Below, piece after piece: positions 33,510 through 44,454 of a stretch of DNA of 64,000 bases. A model generated the notes under the pieces. That model did no database searches and was not told the DNA's origin. It was given only the letters and a program-made list of their open reading frames with translations. The translations under genes and the position numbers were made by a program. The stretch is from the NCBI GenBank assembly GCA_944548615.1, contig OX155955.1, forward strand, positions 18,255,721-18,319,720, given 5' to 3'. Every line of letters begins with the position of its first letter. The stretch's first letter is position 1. The stretch is from Micropterix aruncella (lineage: Eukaryota > Arthropoda > Insecta > Lepidoptera > Micropterigidae).

Positions 33510-34190
33510 TTTACAAATGTTACTCTAATGTGATTACAGGTGCAGTCGCGTATTTGCTTTAATTCCAACCTCGCCCTAAGGAAAAAATACGCAAATGACA
33601 AAACGTTCTGATGTCGTGCCCAGTACGACATCAGCATAATAGCCATTCAGGCATTCTGCTATAATCGCAGTTATAGGGTGTTATTACTGCACGGGCATTT
33701 TTTGTGGGTGACTCAGTACAACAAAGTAAGCAACTTTAAATATTAAAAAAAAAAAATAATAAAAAAAATGTTTTTTTTTCGAAAATTTGTTTTTTTATTT
33801 TGTTTTTAAATACTTAGTATGAAAATCTGTGATCACGATGCGCTATCTAGCGGTTGGTAAAATGTCGCTGATATTGTTTATTTACGACTCATTACCTACC
33901 GCTAGATTGCGCAGCGCGCTCAAACGCTTCTCAAACCTTTATTGAACAGTCAACTTCTTCAAATTTTCAATTTTAAAAAAAACTAAAGCATTTTTTTTTT
34001 GGTTTTTACCAAAAAAAAATATGTTGCCTACCACGTTGTACTGACTCACCCACAGAAAAAATGCCCGTGTAGTAATAACACCCCTACATCTTAAAACTGT
34101 TCGCATTACGAATTATTATAGTATGAACATAATTTCCCATCTTTCTTTGTCTTTGAATGATAGACAGAAGATTGACCAAAATTTTCTGAC
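33510..34190 (+). repeat. Duplicated segment, copy 2 (occupied site)
   Basis: Parallels 27385-27665 on both sides of an inserted foldback element (33676-34084). It also has an extra near-duplicate stretch around 33625-33660. Confidence 0.6.
33676..34084. mobile_element. TA-flanked foldback element
   Basis: Ends GGGTGTTATTACT and AGTAATAACACCC are inverted, followed inwards by matching GGGCATTTTTT...GTGGGTGA and GTACAAC. TA lies on both outer sides, and copy 1 of the surrounding duplication has a single uninterrupted CAGTTATAAATC, an apparent pre-insertion site. The centre pairs CGCTATCTAGCGG with CCGCTAGATTGCG. No transposase. Confidence 0.75.
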
Positions 34191-35084
34191 ATAATTCGTA
34201 TATTAATATCTACTAAACTTTAAATTCAATTTATGAGATAGACGCTTTTCTCCAAACAATTATTAAACACATTCAATGTTCAATGCAACACAAAGTTTAC
34301 CACAAAAAATTATCACAAAGTTCAATGCAACAAAAAGTCTTTCGATTTAAAGGTTATTAACGTGTTATAGGCGGTAACATATAAAGAAAAATCAAAGAAT
34401 AGAATCCTGATAAAGCAATGAAGTATGAATGCGTATTTTTCGACTTCAAAGCGTGACATATTTTTCCACGGCACGTCTCTTCCTCGGCATTATTTATACC
34501 GACATCTGACACGAGAAGTCCTGAAAGACGCCGCCTTAAAAAAAGGAGGCCTCGACGTGACTAAATCATTACGTCATAATTTACGTGCGAGGATCGACTC
34601 GGTAATTGGCCAGCATAAAAAAAAATCCGATTGGAATGAAAAACCGAAAAAAGGCGCGTAAAATCCACGTGGGCGTGGAATTAGGCGCTGTAATTTGGGA
34701 GGCAGGTTGACTGGAGAAATCTTTGATTTCCTTTCCATATTATTTTCCAATAAATTGAGAAAATATTGCGTAATGAGTTCCATTTCGTTTTACATTTTCC
34801 CTTTGGTTCCATTTTCAATTTGGTCTACAGGTTACTGTTACTGGCGTTACATGGTCGCAGTATTGCGTGTCGTTTCTGACTAGAGCAAGTGGAGCTGGAT
34901 TGTAACACTATAATTTTAAGTCACATTATAAAAGTCACAAATTGTTTAAAAATTAAAAAGTCTTTCAGATCATCTAAATTTTAGGCTCTGCATGTTGGAG
35001 GATTGGCATAACAGTGTTTAATATTCAAAACATTATTTGATAAACACTATAATCAAAACAAATATTATTTTAAAAAATGTGCCA
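34191..35084. other. Unassigned intergenic DNA
   Basis: A 78-codon frame (34425-34661) and a GC-richer patch at 34480-34700 show no recognisable domain; could be conserved non-coding DNA, which I cannot test. Confidence 0.3.
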
Positions 35085-35665
35085 CCCTAAGACTTTCCCG
35101 GCAAGTAGCCAAATACTGATTTCATCTGAATAATAATTTTATAAATAAGATCGATAAGCGCCCTCTCTTGGCCTTCATTGGTGGGTTCCATTGCGACGCC
35201 TCATACGGCGCAATTTGTTTCTCGGCTAAAGGCGGGTTTGGTACAAGCGCCAACAGATGGCTTTAATATTTATTATTTTTTTTAGTTAGCTAGTTAATTT
35301 TTTAGTTAAATTTAAGTGTAGTTTGTATATCAGATATTCAAACCAAAATTTCACAATGTGACTTCGGCTCAACATGGAATATGTGTACCAAATTTCAAGT
35401 ATTTAAGTTCAATATTTCGAGGACGATATTTGACTAGTGACCCCCTGGTGGACAGATTTAAACCACAATCTTTTCAAATCTTGCCATGACCAAATGATGC
35501 CTGCGTACCAAATTTCAGCTCAATCGGATTTTAGCTCATGGAGGAATACATACACACAGACAGACGTGCATTTGAAATTGGTCTTAATCGTTATAGTGGG
35601 CTCTACATAGATATTTCCGTCTTCTTCTCGTTTTTTAGCGCGTTCACAATACCTCCTAGTCGGTT
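35085..35665 (+). repeat. Dispersed repeat family B, copy 1
   Basis: From GCCACCCTAAGACTTTCCCG to TTCACAATACCTCC. Characteristic phrases: GACCCCCTGGTGGACAGATT, ACCACAATCTTTTCAA, ACCAAATTTCAGCTCAATCGGA and CACACAGACAGAC. Related copies lie at 45240-45735 (back to back) and 54835-55400. Non-coding and non-autonomous. Confidence 0.7.
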
Positions 35666-36205
35666 GGTGAGCCGGAATTGTAAAAGTGGCGTGTAATTAT
35701 TCTTAGAGGTACAGTTTGTGAGTTATTCGAATTTAAATGCGGATGTTTTCATCCCTTGCTTGTTTCAGATTCTGCCAATCTCCTTTACGTTGTCAAACTG
35801 GATGTGTAATACCACCGTCGAATCTCTTGCAATGGACATAAGTAAAACACTTAATTATATGAGTTAATTTTAAAATATCTTATTTCTGGTATTTATTTCG
35901 GAAAACAGCAGTTTCAAACCTCACTATCGATAATAGATATTCAAATATTGAAAAAGTATCAGTGTACTTCCCTAAGGGTACGTGAGGTGTTCTAAAATAA
36001 GTGATAATGAGTTGCAAACTCTTTGGACCCATATAAAATAAATACTAGCAGGCACAGCTAATACATCTGTTATTATTTCTTAAAAAGCACATTTTTTTCT
36101 TCTGTTTCTTTAAAATGAGTGTCATATGTTTGCATCTTGTCGAAGCGTGTTGGCGAAAATGGAAATATCGCAATTTTGCGTGGTAATTAAATAACTTTAC
36201 TTGTT
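35666..36205. other. Unassigned intergenic DNA
   Basis: No supported gene or repeat. Confidence 0.35.
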
Positions 36206-36214
36206 TTTTTGTAC

Positions 36215-36835
36215 GGAACGAGTATTTCAAGACTGAGATACATCAGGCGTTGATGCTCTCCAATACTCTACGGTTGCACGTTGGTATGAGAGTTGAGGCG
36301 TGGAAGAACTTTAACTAGCGATGACGTCACCCTACGACGTCAGTCACTGAAGAGATGGTTAAAAAGCTTTAAAAAATGTCACGGTTCGTTTTATTGCTGA
36401 AGAAGTCAAGATTTCTATATGTATTAAATACCTACCTCCTTATTATGCGCATAGTATTTTACTAATCGCTTACTGGCAAAAAAGTATCCGCACGCTGGGT
36501 ACCTAAAAACTTACAGACGCACATAAAAAATGATTGACGATTTCGCAACGCTTTTTGCATCCGTTAGAACAGGATCCTAAACGTTATTAGCTGGGTTCAT
36601 ACTTTGGACGAAACACGACTTCACCATGACCATAACAGGCCATGACCTGAAAACGACTATCATCTCCAACTCCTAACAAATTCAAGGCCATTCAATCTGC
36701 CGGTGTAATCACAGGCTCTTTTTCTCGGACAGTCAAGGGTTCGTGATGATTTAATAATTAGATCATGGAAATACTATAACGGGGGCTGCATATCGACGCT
36801 TGAAAGGCAAAACTGGCTAAGCGACATTAAGTAAA
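36215..36835 (+). pseudogene. Mariner transposase relic (4)
   Basis: Pieces include YSTVARW near 36270, SVTEEMVKKL with FIAEEVKIS near 36340-36415, KVSARWVPKNL near 36485, HTLDETRLHH (catalytic region) near 36605 and a GNTITGAAYRRL-like stretch near 36775. Multiple stops and frameshifts. The C-terminal half is missing and is replaced by an inverted repeat. Confidence 0.7.
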
Positions 36836-37046
36836 CTTAACAGGAAAGTGATTTAAAGTTCAAATATTGTAAAATTACCTAATTGTGAAATTGAAATGAT
36901 TATTTACAGACAAAGAAATATTATTTTTATAGCTATCCAAAATATTAAAACGAGTCACTTAAATATTTAAGGTTTAAATCACTTTCCTGTAAAGTTTACT
37001 TAATGTGGCATAGTCAGTTTTGCCTTTTAAGTGTCGATATGCTGAA
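36789..37046. repeat. Inverted repeat across the mariner relic's 3' break
   Basis: GCATATCGACGCTTGAAAGG...GGAAAGTGATTTAAA (36789-36858) pairs with an inverted partner at 36972-37046, with about 110 bp between. Arms differ at roughly one base in ten. Confidence 0.75.
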
Positions 37047-38374
37047 TAAATAAAAACATGCGAAACGAAATACGTGAATAACGAAAAGGCAAAATCGCTA
37101 AAATTGTTTTGTTTTATATGATGGTTGCCATTGAAGAAACTGAATTTGAAGTACTGCAACCTACTTCATACTTACCAAACCTTGTCCCTAGTAATTTCTA
37201 TGTATTTCCGATGTTAACCCTTCCTATGTGAGCTAACCATTTTTGGTTAGACGCTTTCCGCGCTATGCTAACTGCAATATTTATTCATTATTATCTTAAT
37301 TGTTTTACGAGATAATGTTGTAACGTTATACTATTTCAAATTTCAATGTGATCATTTTGCAGTTATTCTTTTTACGATCCGTATAGTAGTTTAAAAGTTA
37401 TGCGCAAAACTATCCCGGGCAGAAATTTTTACCTCGCCATAGCGCCATAGGATAGTCCGGGAGTTAGAAGTTTATGACGCGGTAGCAGCCGCAGTGAAGG
37501 AATTATTTTTTAGGTGATAGGGTTGAAGAGTTTTTTAGCGAGGGTATTTTATGTTTTGAAAAAATATATGTCAAGTGTATAAACCAAAAACCTACTTTGT
37601 CAAAAAATTAAAGAATACTCAATAAAAGTTAACTTCGTCATACATTACATATTTTTTTATTGAAAGTCGTAGTATACCGAGCGAGTCTCCATTTAAATTC
37701 TCGTATTTTTTAAAAATAAATCGTAATTGTGGGATTCTTTGAATTATTAATAGGGCATCGTGATACGAGTACGTAGATAATATAATTAATTATAGCCGTA
37801 CATTCGTGAGAGAAATTACGAAATGTATACTGGGAAATTAATACGGTCAGCCATGTGTAGCCATGGCCATATTTTTACGACCCACTCTTAATAATAACAT
37901 GGTAAAGCTCAATTATTGCATATCTTTACAAGAAATTATGGATTCATTCCCTAATTTCTATTTCTCACTTGAATTTAGATTCTTCTGTGTGTTTGTTGTT
38001 GTTCGTGTTATTAAGGTACGGGCACTTATTACTACCACCTTTAAGTTCTGTCACTGATGTAAACAAACGAAATGTTTAGTAGCCGAATCTGTCCTTGTTT
38101 TATAAGGGAGGCTTTTATAATTTAGTATTTAAATTTATGTCTAGTATGTACATAGTATTTAAATGTCTAGTATATTTTCCAATTTGTAAAGATTTTTGAA
38201 ATAATGTGAAAAACAAACCATCAATAGACGAGTGCACGGGCCGCGAGGCCGTGGACCAGGCAAACGATCGAATCATTGAGACATTATTTATGCATGAAAG
38301 TGATCGAGTCAAAAAGGCCTGATCACTTGCAATCGACTCATCGAAATTACCTCGTCCTTTTTTTCATACCTCTA
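37047..38374. other. Unassigned intergenic DNA
   Basis: AT-rich; a 38210-38270 patch is GC-richer. No gene recognised. Confidence 0.35.
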
Positions 38375-38376
38375 TA

Positions 38377-39136
38377 CTGCCGTTGTAAATGAAAACACAG
38401 TAACTTCATTTACTGTGTTTATACAAGTTTGGTTCTTTAAAATCACGAATTGGAGTACTATAAGGCAAATTTTTCAGTTTGTCGGTCGATGGATAGTTAC
38501 CGAGATACCTTAGATAAAAACACAGTATTTAAAAAAAAAAACGAATATTTTAAATAAAAAACACAGTATGTACAATTTTTTAAGGTAAAATACAGTAGCC
38601 TATTATTCACTGTGATCTTTTTAAATACTTATAAGCATTTAAGAAACATTTTTGTTTGGTTACAACACGGCTTCTTCAGATACTGTGGTTTTAGGTAAAA
38701 TTTTGTTAAAAGTTAATTTATTAATACACGAATTAATCACAGTATCGCAATTACTGTGTTTAAGGTGCCTGCAGTTTTTTATTTAATAAAAAAATATATA
38801 TTTATTTTACATGGTTAGAACACAGTAATGGGTAAAATTTACCTATAACACAGTAACCACTCAGTTACGTTGTTATAGCTTAAAAATATAAAATTTATCA
38901 AATTATTTCCCTAATTTAAAACACAATATCTAATTTAATTAATTAAACAATTATAATTTAATATATATTTTTATGCAGAATTGAAGTTCTAACTGTTTTT
39001 TAACATTAAAGATTAAAAGAAATAATCTATATTGGTTAATTTATTCATGAAAACAAATATTTAACAACTGAACTATGACAGCGTTTTTCTCAAAATGTCT
39101 TTTTTCAAGTTACTGTGTTTTCATTTACGACGGCAG
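38377..39136. mobile_element. TA-flanked inverted-repeat element with ACACAGTA motif array
   Basis: Ends CTGCCGTTGTAAATGAAAAC and the inverted match GTTTTCATTTACGACGGCAG, flanked by TA. Within 760 bp the octamer ACACAGTA or its complement TACTGTGT occurs exactly eight times (38395, 38411, 38520, 38561, 38752, 38820, 38848, 39111), with several near matches. No transposase frame. The motif may be a binding site for the mobilising transposase. Confidence 0.75.
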
Positions 39137-39249
39137 TATACTCCATTGTGTCCCTTCGTGTATTTTCCCGCCTTAGATTTGTCTTAGTTTCACCACACCT
39201 GGTACCCTAATACTATATCCCCAACATATATTACAAATTGAAATGGAAA

Positions 39250-39435
39250 ACTATCGCGGTTGTTTGACGTTATAAATAAGATTAAAACGAGTTTACCGCG
39301 TGAAGTTTGTAGCACCCGACGTTTTGAAGATGTTGCAACCGCCATTGTCTGGGTCTACCATGGACAACGGCGATTGCAACATCGCTGAAACGTCGGGTGC
39401 TACAAACTTTACGCGGTAAATTGGATTTTATCGTA
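39250..39435. mobile_element. Palindromic element, inverted copy 3
   Basis: Begins CTATCGCGGTTGTTTGACG and contains TTTGTAGCACCCGACG with its complement CGTCGGGTGCTACAAA around a centre near 39356. The reversed orientation relative to 17394 and 31151 is clear from the TCAAACAACC end. GAAACGTCGGG is at 39388-39398. It lies directly before the odorant receptor region. Confidence 0.75.
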
Positions 39436-39472
39436 TGTATATCCCAAATTGTTATTATAAAAAATTGTGCAG

Positions 39473-39880
39473 TTGACATGTTTGCCTTCATAAATGGAAT
39501 CAGTACTCGTAAGGGTTTTAACGATTTTTCGAGACGACTAAGGGCCCAGCTGCAATGGAGTTGGTCTCTCGAGGACTCCTCGCTACAGAACATCATCTGG
39601 CACTATACAGCTATCATAAAAGTCATGGGAATAACTATGAACGAAAACATGACAAATAACAGTAATAAATGCCTATTTCTTTTACTTTATATTTTGTAAG
39701 ATGGCTTATTTTTTTATTGAATTGTCAACAGAAATCTTTTATTCCCGGTATGATCGTTTGTATTGTGATAGCTCTCCTAGAGCAAGTTGGATTTTTGCAT
39801 ACAATAATTGCTGGCAATGGCCATCGCAAAATAGATGCAGAATCCATATATATATATTACATTATTCAGTGTCTATGAAA
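39473..39880 (+). other. Possible upstream odorant-receptor exons
   Basis: Two stretches follow plausible acceptors: GTGCAG then 39473-39661 (DMFAFINGIS...IIWHYTAIIK) and TCAACAG then 39732 onward (PGMIVCIVIALLEQVGFL, a potential membrane segment). Neither joins cleanly in phase to the 39964 exon and I cannot align them confidently to receptor N-termini. Confidence 0.25.
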
Positions 39881-39963
39881 GCAGGATGGCTGTTTTTAAA
39901 AAGATACTAAAATAACCCAATGAATATTAAAGTGCTTTTTTTCAAAAATCCAACATATTGCAG

Positions 39964-40173
39964 GCAAGAAATAATGGAGTTGCTTAATATGGCACAGAAG
40001 CAAAATGCTTCACTGACCCGTACGGAGCAACGGGCTGTTACTGCGGAGATGAAGCTTATGAAATGGCGTTGTCGCATTTTTTTTAGCTCAATTTATAATA
40101 GTCTTGATTTATCTGTACTCTGAAATTATCGTTGGCTCCTCGTCGACGCCTACTTATCCAGCTACGTTTCCAG
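39964..40173 (+). pseudogene. Odorant receptor exon A, frameshifted
   Basis: The acceptor ATTGCAG precedes a loop sequence, IMELLNMAQKQNASLTRTEQ. The frame then breaks in the T8 run at 40077-40084. The +1 frame gives a membrane segment (AQFIIVLIYLYSEI) and YPATFPG at the exon end, where one base plus GT...ATG of exon B complete a Gly codon. The break is either a real loss-of-function indel or a homopolymer sequencing error. Confidence 0.7.
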
Positions 40174-40245
40174 GTTTGAATATTCCTGTCGGACCCATCA
40201 TGCGTAGATCATGTCTTAGATTGTGAATTTCCGAATAACTTTCAG

Positions 40246-40571
40246 GTATGGAAGACGAGACGACGCTCCGCAACATTGCAATCTACCACGTCATTCGACC
40301 CATTTTTATGATCCAAGGTTTGTTGGTAATCATGTCATTCTGGGTGCTGTTTGTGGCTATCGTGGGCAACGCGTGCGCTCACGCCAAGGCCATCGCGGCC
40401 GAAGTCTCCAACCTCAAATTCAGCGACGAAAACCTCACTTCCAGGATACGCTACGCCGTGAAGAGACATCAGCAACTCCGGGTTTTCGTTGTTGGAATTA
40501 ATTATCTCTTTTCCGCTCCAATCGCCATCGAGTTGGGCATACAGTTTCTAGGCCTCTGTGTAACGTTTCAG
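40246..40571 (+). CDS. Odorant receptor exon B
   Basis: Part of a seven-transmembrane insect odorant receptor (7tm_6 family), a ligand-gated channel subunit working with Orco in antennal neuron membranes. Acceptor TTTCAG, donor GTAAAT. Contains a membrane helix (IFMIQGLLVIMSFWVLFVAI), a charged loop and RHQQLRVFVV...FSAPIAIELGIQFLGLC, matching the loop and helix preceding the receptor C-terminus. Phase 0 junction to exon C. Confidence 0.8.
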
Positions 40572-40626
40572 GTAAATCATGATCATAAAGTGACGATATA
40601 ATACTTATGAATTAATTTTATTACAG

Positions 40627-40929
40627 GAACTCTGCGAATTAACCGTTTTTTGTATCGGATATACCATGTTTCTGTACCTCCTCTATTGCTACTTCGGGCA
40701 GTACTTGATAAGCACCGGAGAGGGCATAGAAAGAGCCTTGTGTGACGCCGACTGGTATTTAATGAAACCTGGAGATGCCAGAACACTGCTTTTGATGTTG
40801 ATTAACTGCCATAAACCGCTGAAATTGACCACTTTCGCAATATTCGACCTTACTATTCCCATATATATATATATGTCTTTTCTCAAAGTGTTGTATTCAG
40901 CATTCACTTTTGTAGCAGCTGTTTTTTAG
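40627..40929 (+). CDS. Odorant receptor exon C (C-terminus)
   Basis: Acceptor TTACAG; ends at TAG 40927-40929. CYFGQYLISTGEGIERALCD then WY, PLKLTTFAIFDLTIP and SFLKVLYSAFTFVAAV follow the odorant-receptor C-terminal pattern (GQ, WY, kpl.lt, l.vl..sys). Together exons A-C give about 279 residues, short of the usual roughly 400, so the N-terminal part is missing or unrecognised. Confidence 0.85.
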   Translation, partial: ELCELTVFCIGYTMFLYLLYCYFGQYLISTGEGIERALCDADWYLMKPGDARTLLLMLINCHKPLKLTTFAIFDLTIPIYIYMSFLKVLYSAFTFVAAVF

Positions 40930-41131
40930 ATGTAGTTCTACACCACTTAATTGTCTTGGTTCTCTTCTGCGGTCACCTCTCTCGCTCGTAGATCTTCTAT
41001 GTCAAAGCTAAATGTGTATTTGCATGAATTTCATTGTTTTATTACCGGTATGTACTATATTGAAAGAATGTTCTTTATTAAATAGTGTTTTTGGTTATAA
41101 TAATTAAAAGATTTGGTTAGAATAGGAGAAT

Positions 41132-41137
41132 GAATAA
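41132..41137 (+). terminator. Possible polyadenylation signal
   Basis: AATAAA about 200 bases after the receptor stop codon; an ATTAAA also occurs near 41078. Confidence 0.3.
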
Positions 41138-43344
41138 ATTAAAATATTTATTTTTTCTAAAGAAATGCAAATGGCGGACGATCATTTAAAATCGATTTCT
41201 TACAGACAATCTTCAGAATATATGAAAGAATACAAAAAGTAACAAAAAATTAAATATAAGTTGTATGCCTTCACAAGAAAATGGATTAAAAAAGGATAGG
41301 AAACAGGGAAATTGGGACATACAATTAAGACTGTTTAACATTTTTTCTTCTTCATCATTTTTATTGATATACTTTAAAGGTGTCGAAAAAAAGTATTTGA
41401 CCCTTTTGACAAACATATTCAAAAACTACTACAACTAAGTAATAGGTAAAAGTTAGTAGTTACATGGCCCCCTATCAACGCTTTTTGGCCAGATGCTACC
41501 ATCTAACTAATTAATCTAAATATTTAATTTTGTTATTTGATTCAGAAATCTTTATTTTATTTGTTTTTGATTTGACTATTTTTTTTAAAATTTATTGTAG
41601 GGTGTTTAGTTATGTGTATATTACACAATAAAAAAATATAATGTAGTATATTTTTGTTATGTTTTGTACTGCACATTAATATACGATTATACAATCTATC
41701 AACACCGATTCCTTCCTTTTCCCTTTCCCAACCCCACTATAATTGGCACCGTGTGTATTGGAGACTTAATTCATTGAAACTATTGCATCGGCAAAAATAT
41801 TGTATTCAATGTTATTGCATTGTTGTGTGTGTGTGCGTGCGTGCGTGCAAGTGTGTGTATGTTGCGTGTGTGAAGATTCTTGCAGGTTGCTGTTGCACTC
41901 AGCTTCCTAGGTAGGGAATCTTCCCTGTCATTTGACAAAAGGCATTATAATTGCCCGGATCGTGGAAGGAAGGCTACTACCCCTCCGTCTACTACAGTTA
42001 ACCAATAAACAGCCTACGATCGTCGATGATGACAGCCTGTGATCGTCGATGATCTCAACTCCTGCCTTGGAAGTCGCGAGACCACCGTCCTTTTAATCAA
42101 GTCTACCAATTCCTATACTAGTCCAGTTCATAGCAGTAAAATCTTGTACGAGATACCTCCCTAAGGATGCTTCTAAATGGGCCACATATTCGCTACAATA
42201 TGTGGCTGCAAAACGTTGCCCGACATTATTGCTAGCAATACCAGCCATACTATGCAATATACGGATATATTTTTAGTTTATTCCGGCCAAATAGCCACAT
42301 ATTTTTTGTATGGCCGAAGTTGCTGGCCAGTGTTGCTGGACGATCGCTTCACAATCGAAAATACTGCAATATTGCCCGGCTAGTTTTATTGCTGTTTCGT
42401 TTTGCGCCGTAAGTGCGTCCCTTTCTGATGCGAGACACGACGAATGACATCTTCATTTTGTATTTATATCATCTAATGATTATTTTTTTGATCTAAATGT
42501 TATCCTTAATAAATAAATAAGGCCTGTATGTTATCCTTAATAAATAAATAAATAAATATTATGAAATGTTTAGTAAAAATAAAATTTAAAAAAAATGTTT
42601 AGTAATAATTAAATAAAATCATTAGTATAAATAAACGATTTTAAATGTTTATTGAAAAAAAGCATACCAGAAACCAGATCAACGAAGCATCTATGGCACA
42701 ATTCGAATAAAATTATATGTACCTACTTAGTTATAAAATACTATATACCAATTATAACAATATTACATTATTATATAATAATGGTTAAAATGAATCTTAT
42801 GTCATATTTTTGACGTTTATTGTGTTATTCGCCGTGACACTACGAAATCGTAACCCAGTGTTGCCAATATAATGGCCATCTAAATAGTAATACCAATGAA
42901 TATATAGTATTAGATTGCGCAACTCTTTAGAACGACTTGGCAACCCTTTCGATTCGGAGAAATGGAGGTGGCGCTGATAGCATTGACCGCCAAACTAAGA
43001 GCAATTAATTTAGCCATCTATTATAACATCGATAATAAATGATTCTTTTAATGTAACACAGATTAATTATAAAACCCCAATAATTAAACCAGCGACAACA
43101 ATAATAATATTTATTTATCAGTGCCATCTATCGACTTTTTTTATATAGGCTGATCACTTCACATAAATATTACCATTATAATCAATGATAATACAGAGAC
43201 AGAATGCTATCTATTAGTCTCTCTGAACATTAAATTGCGTAATTATCACGCATTGAATCCGGTACCAAATTGACAATTGACACCTTTATGTAAATAATAT
43301 TAAAAGAATAAAAGCTATGATTTAAAAAATCGTTTGTTATAACA
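41138..43344. other. Intergenic, short repeats
   Basis: Holds a GT/GC-rich microsatellite (41820-41862), a perfect GCCACATATT...AATATGTGGC hairpin at 42181-42206, and (AAAT)n remnants at 42510-42557 with ATGTTATCCTTAATAAATAA duplicated. 42880-43330 contains GCCATCTA-type repeat phrases. No gene is supported. Confidence 0.5.
41820..41862 (+). repeat. (GT)n/(GTGC)n microsatellite
   Basis: TGTGTGTGTGTGCGTGCGTGCGTG and continuing GT repeats with interruptions. Confidence 0.85.
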
Positions 43345-43699
43345 TCCTACTACTATTATAAACGCGAAAGTTTGTAAGAATGTATGTATGGATGTTTGTT
43401 ACTCTTTTACGCAAATACTACTAAATGGATTTTGATGAAACTTTACAATAATATAGCTTACACATCAGAATAACACAAAGGCTATAATTTATAAAGATAT
43501 AGTGTGAATTATCCAAAATATAAAGATAAGTGTCAAGTAAGTAGGAAAAAAATCTGCCATCTGCGAGATATTCTGGCGTGCACCGCAAAAACCGTTGGAG
43601 TTACACGTATATAATGCATAATTAAATATGTTTCTGTTAGTAGTAGGTATTATCACAATTTTCTATCACCACGCGGGTGAAACCGCTGGGCGCAGCTAG
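43345..43699 (+). mobile_element. Non-autonomous Helitron-like element (copy 2)
   Basis: A then TCCTACTACTATTATAAACG at the start; GCGGGTGAAACCGC hairpin 12 bases before the CTAG end, then T. Same end structure as 204-942 but a different interior, typical of non-autonomous Helitrons. Confidence 0.65.
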
Positions 43700-44454
43700 T
43701 TTTTATTATATACCGTATAGTCGTGTAGCGCCATCTATAGTGCAATGACATACTATGATACAAAGAAAGTCGCCATATTCAACATAATAATAGTAAATTA
43801 ATATTTTTTTTAACGATCAGTGCCATCTACACGGTGCGTTTGGTAGTAAATTCTGTTTGGCAGCTTGTAGTATGACGTTGACCAATTACATACGCTATAT
43901 AATCAATGTTTATACATACGCAGCGAACTTTTAGACGTCACGTATTTTTACCCTGTTATGGGTATAAATGGGTAATAGTTTTATATCGTTTACGTAAAAT
44001 GAATTGAAGTGGCATGAATGAATGTGACATTTAGGCAAGAAAATTGGCCCAACCCCCTCGAAAAACAAAATGAAAGACGCGAACGCAACCATTCGTAGCC
44101 GCATCTAATAAGGATCCGATATCGATATCCGTCGTCGGAGATATCAGCGGGGCAAATAAAAGGATTTAGAAATTACTATTGCGATGAGTAATAGCTTTTC
44201 TTTGGCGCGTGAGGTTCGCGGCCTTTGTGCCGCGCGAGGCGCCGCGAATCGCCCGGCTTCCCTTTGATTTATGTGCCGGCGCCCGCTTCGAATAAACCAA
44301 GGGTTGGCGTAAAAAAAGGCCATCGGATGAATTCCGCCAACGGGACTTAAGAATATGGGCGGAAATTTAAATATCCGCAATGGCAATGGGCGGAATCAAG
44401 CGTCGTCAACTTTCTAGCCTAACTTAAAATAGTGATTATTGCCTTCCTCATTAT
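43700..44454. other. Intergenic; GC-rich patch
   Basis: 44100-44400 is GC-rich (GCGCGAGGCGCCGCGAATCG) in an AT-rich neighbourhood and lacks repeat partners in the window. A regulatory or conserved non-coding role is possible but unsupported. Confidence 0.3.

Noticed and set aside
39669..39910. Gustatory-receptor exon (IALLEQVGFL resembles AL.EH motifs)
   Set aside because: Only a few residues agree and the downstream exons clearly match odorant receptors; kept only as a possible exon.
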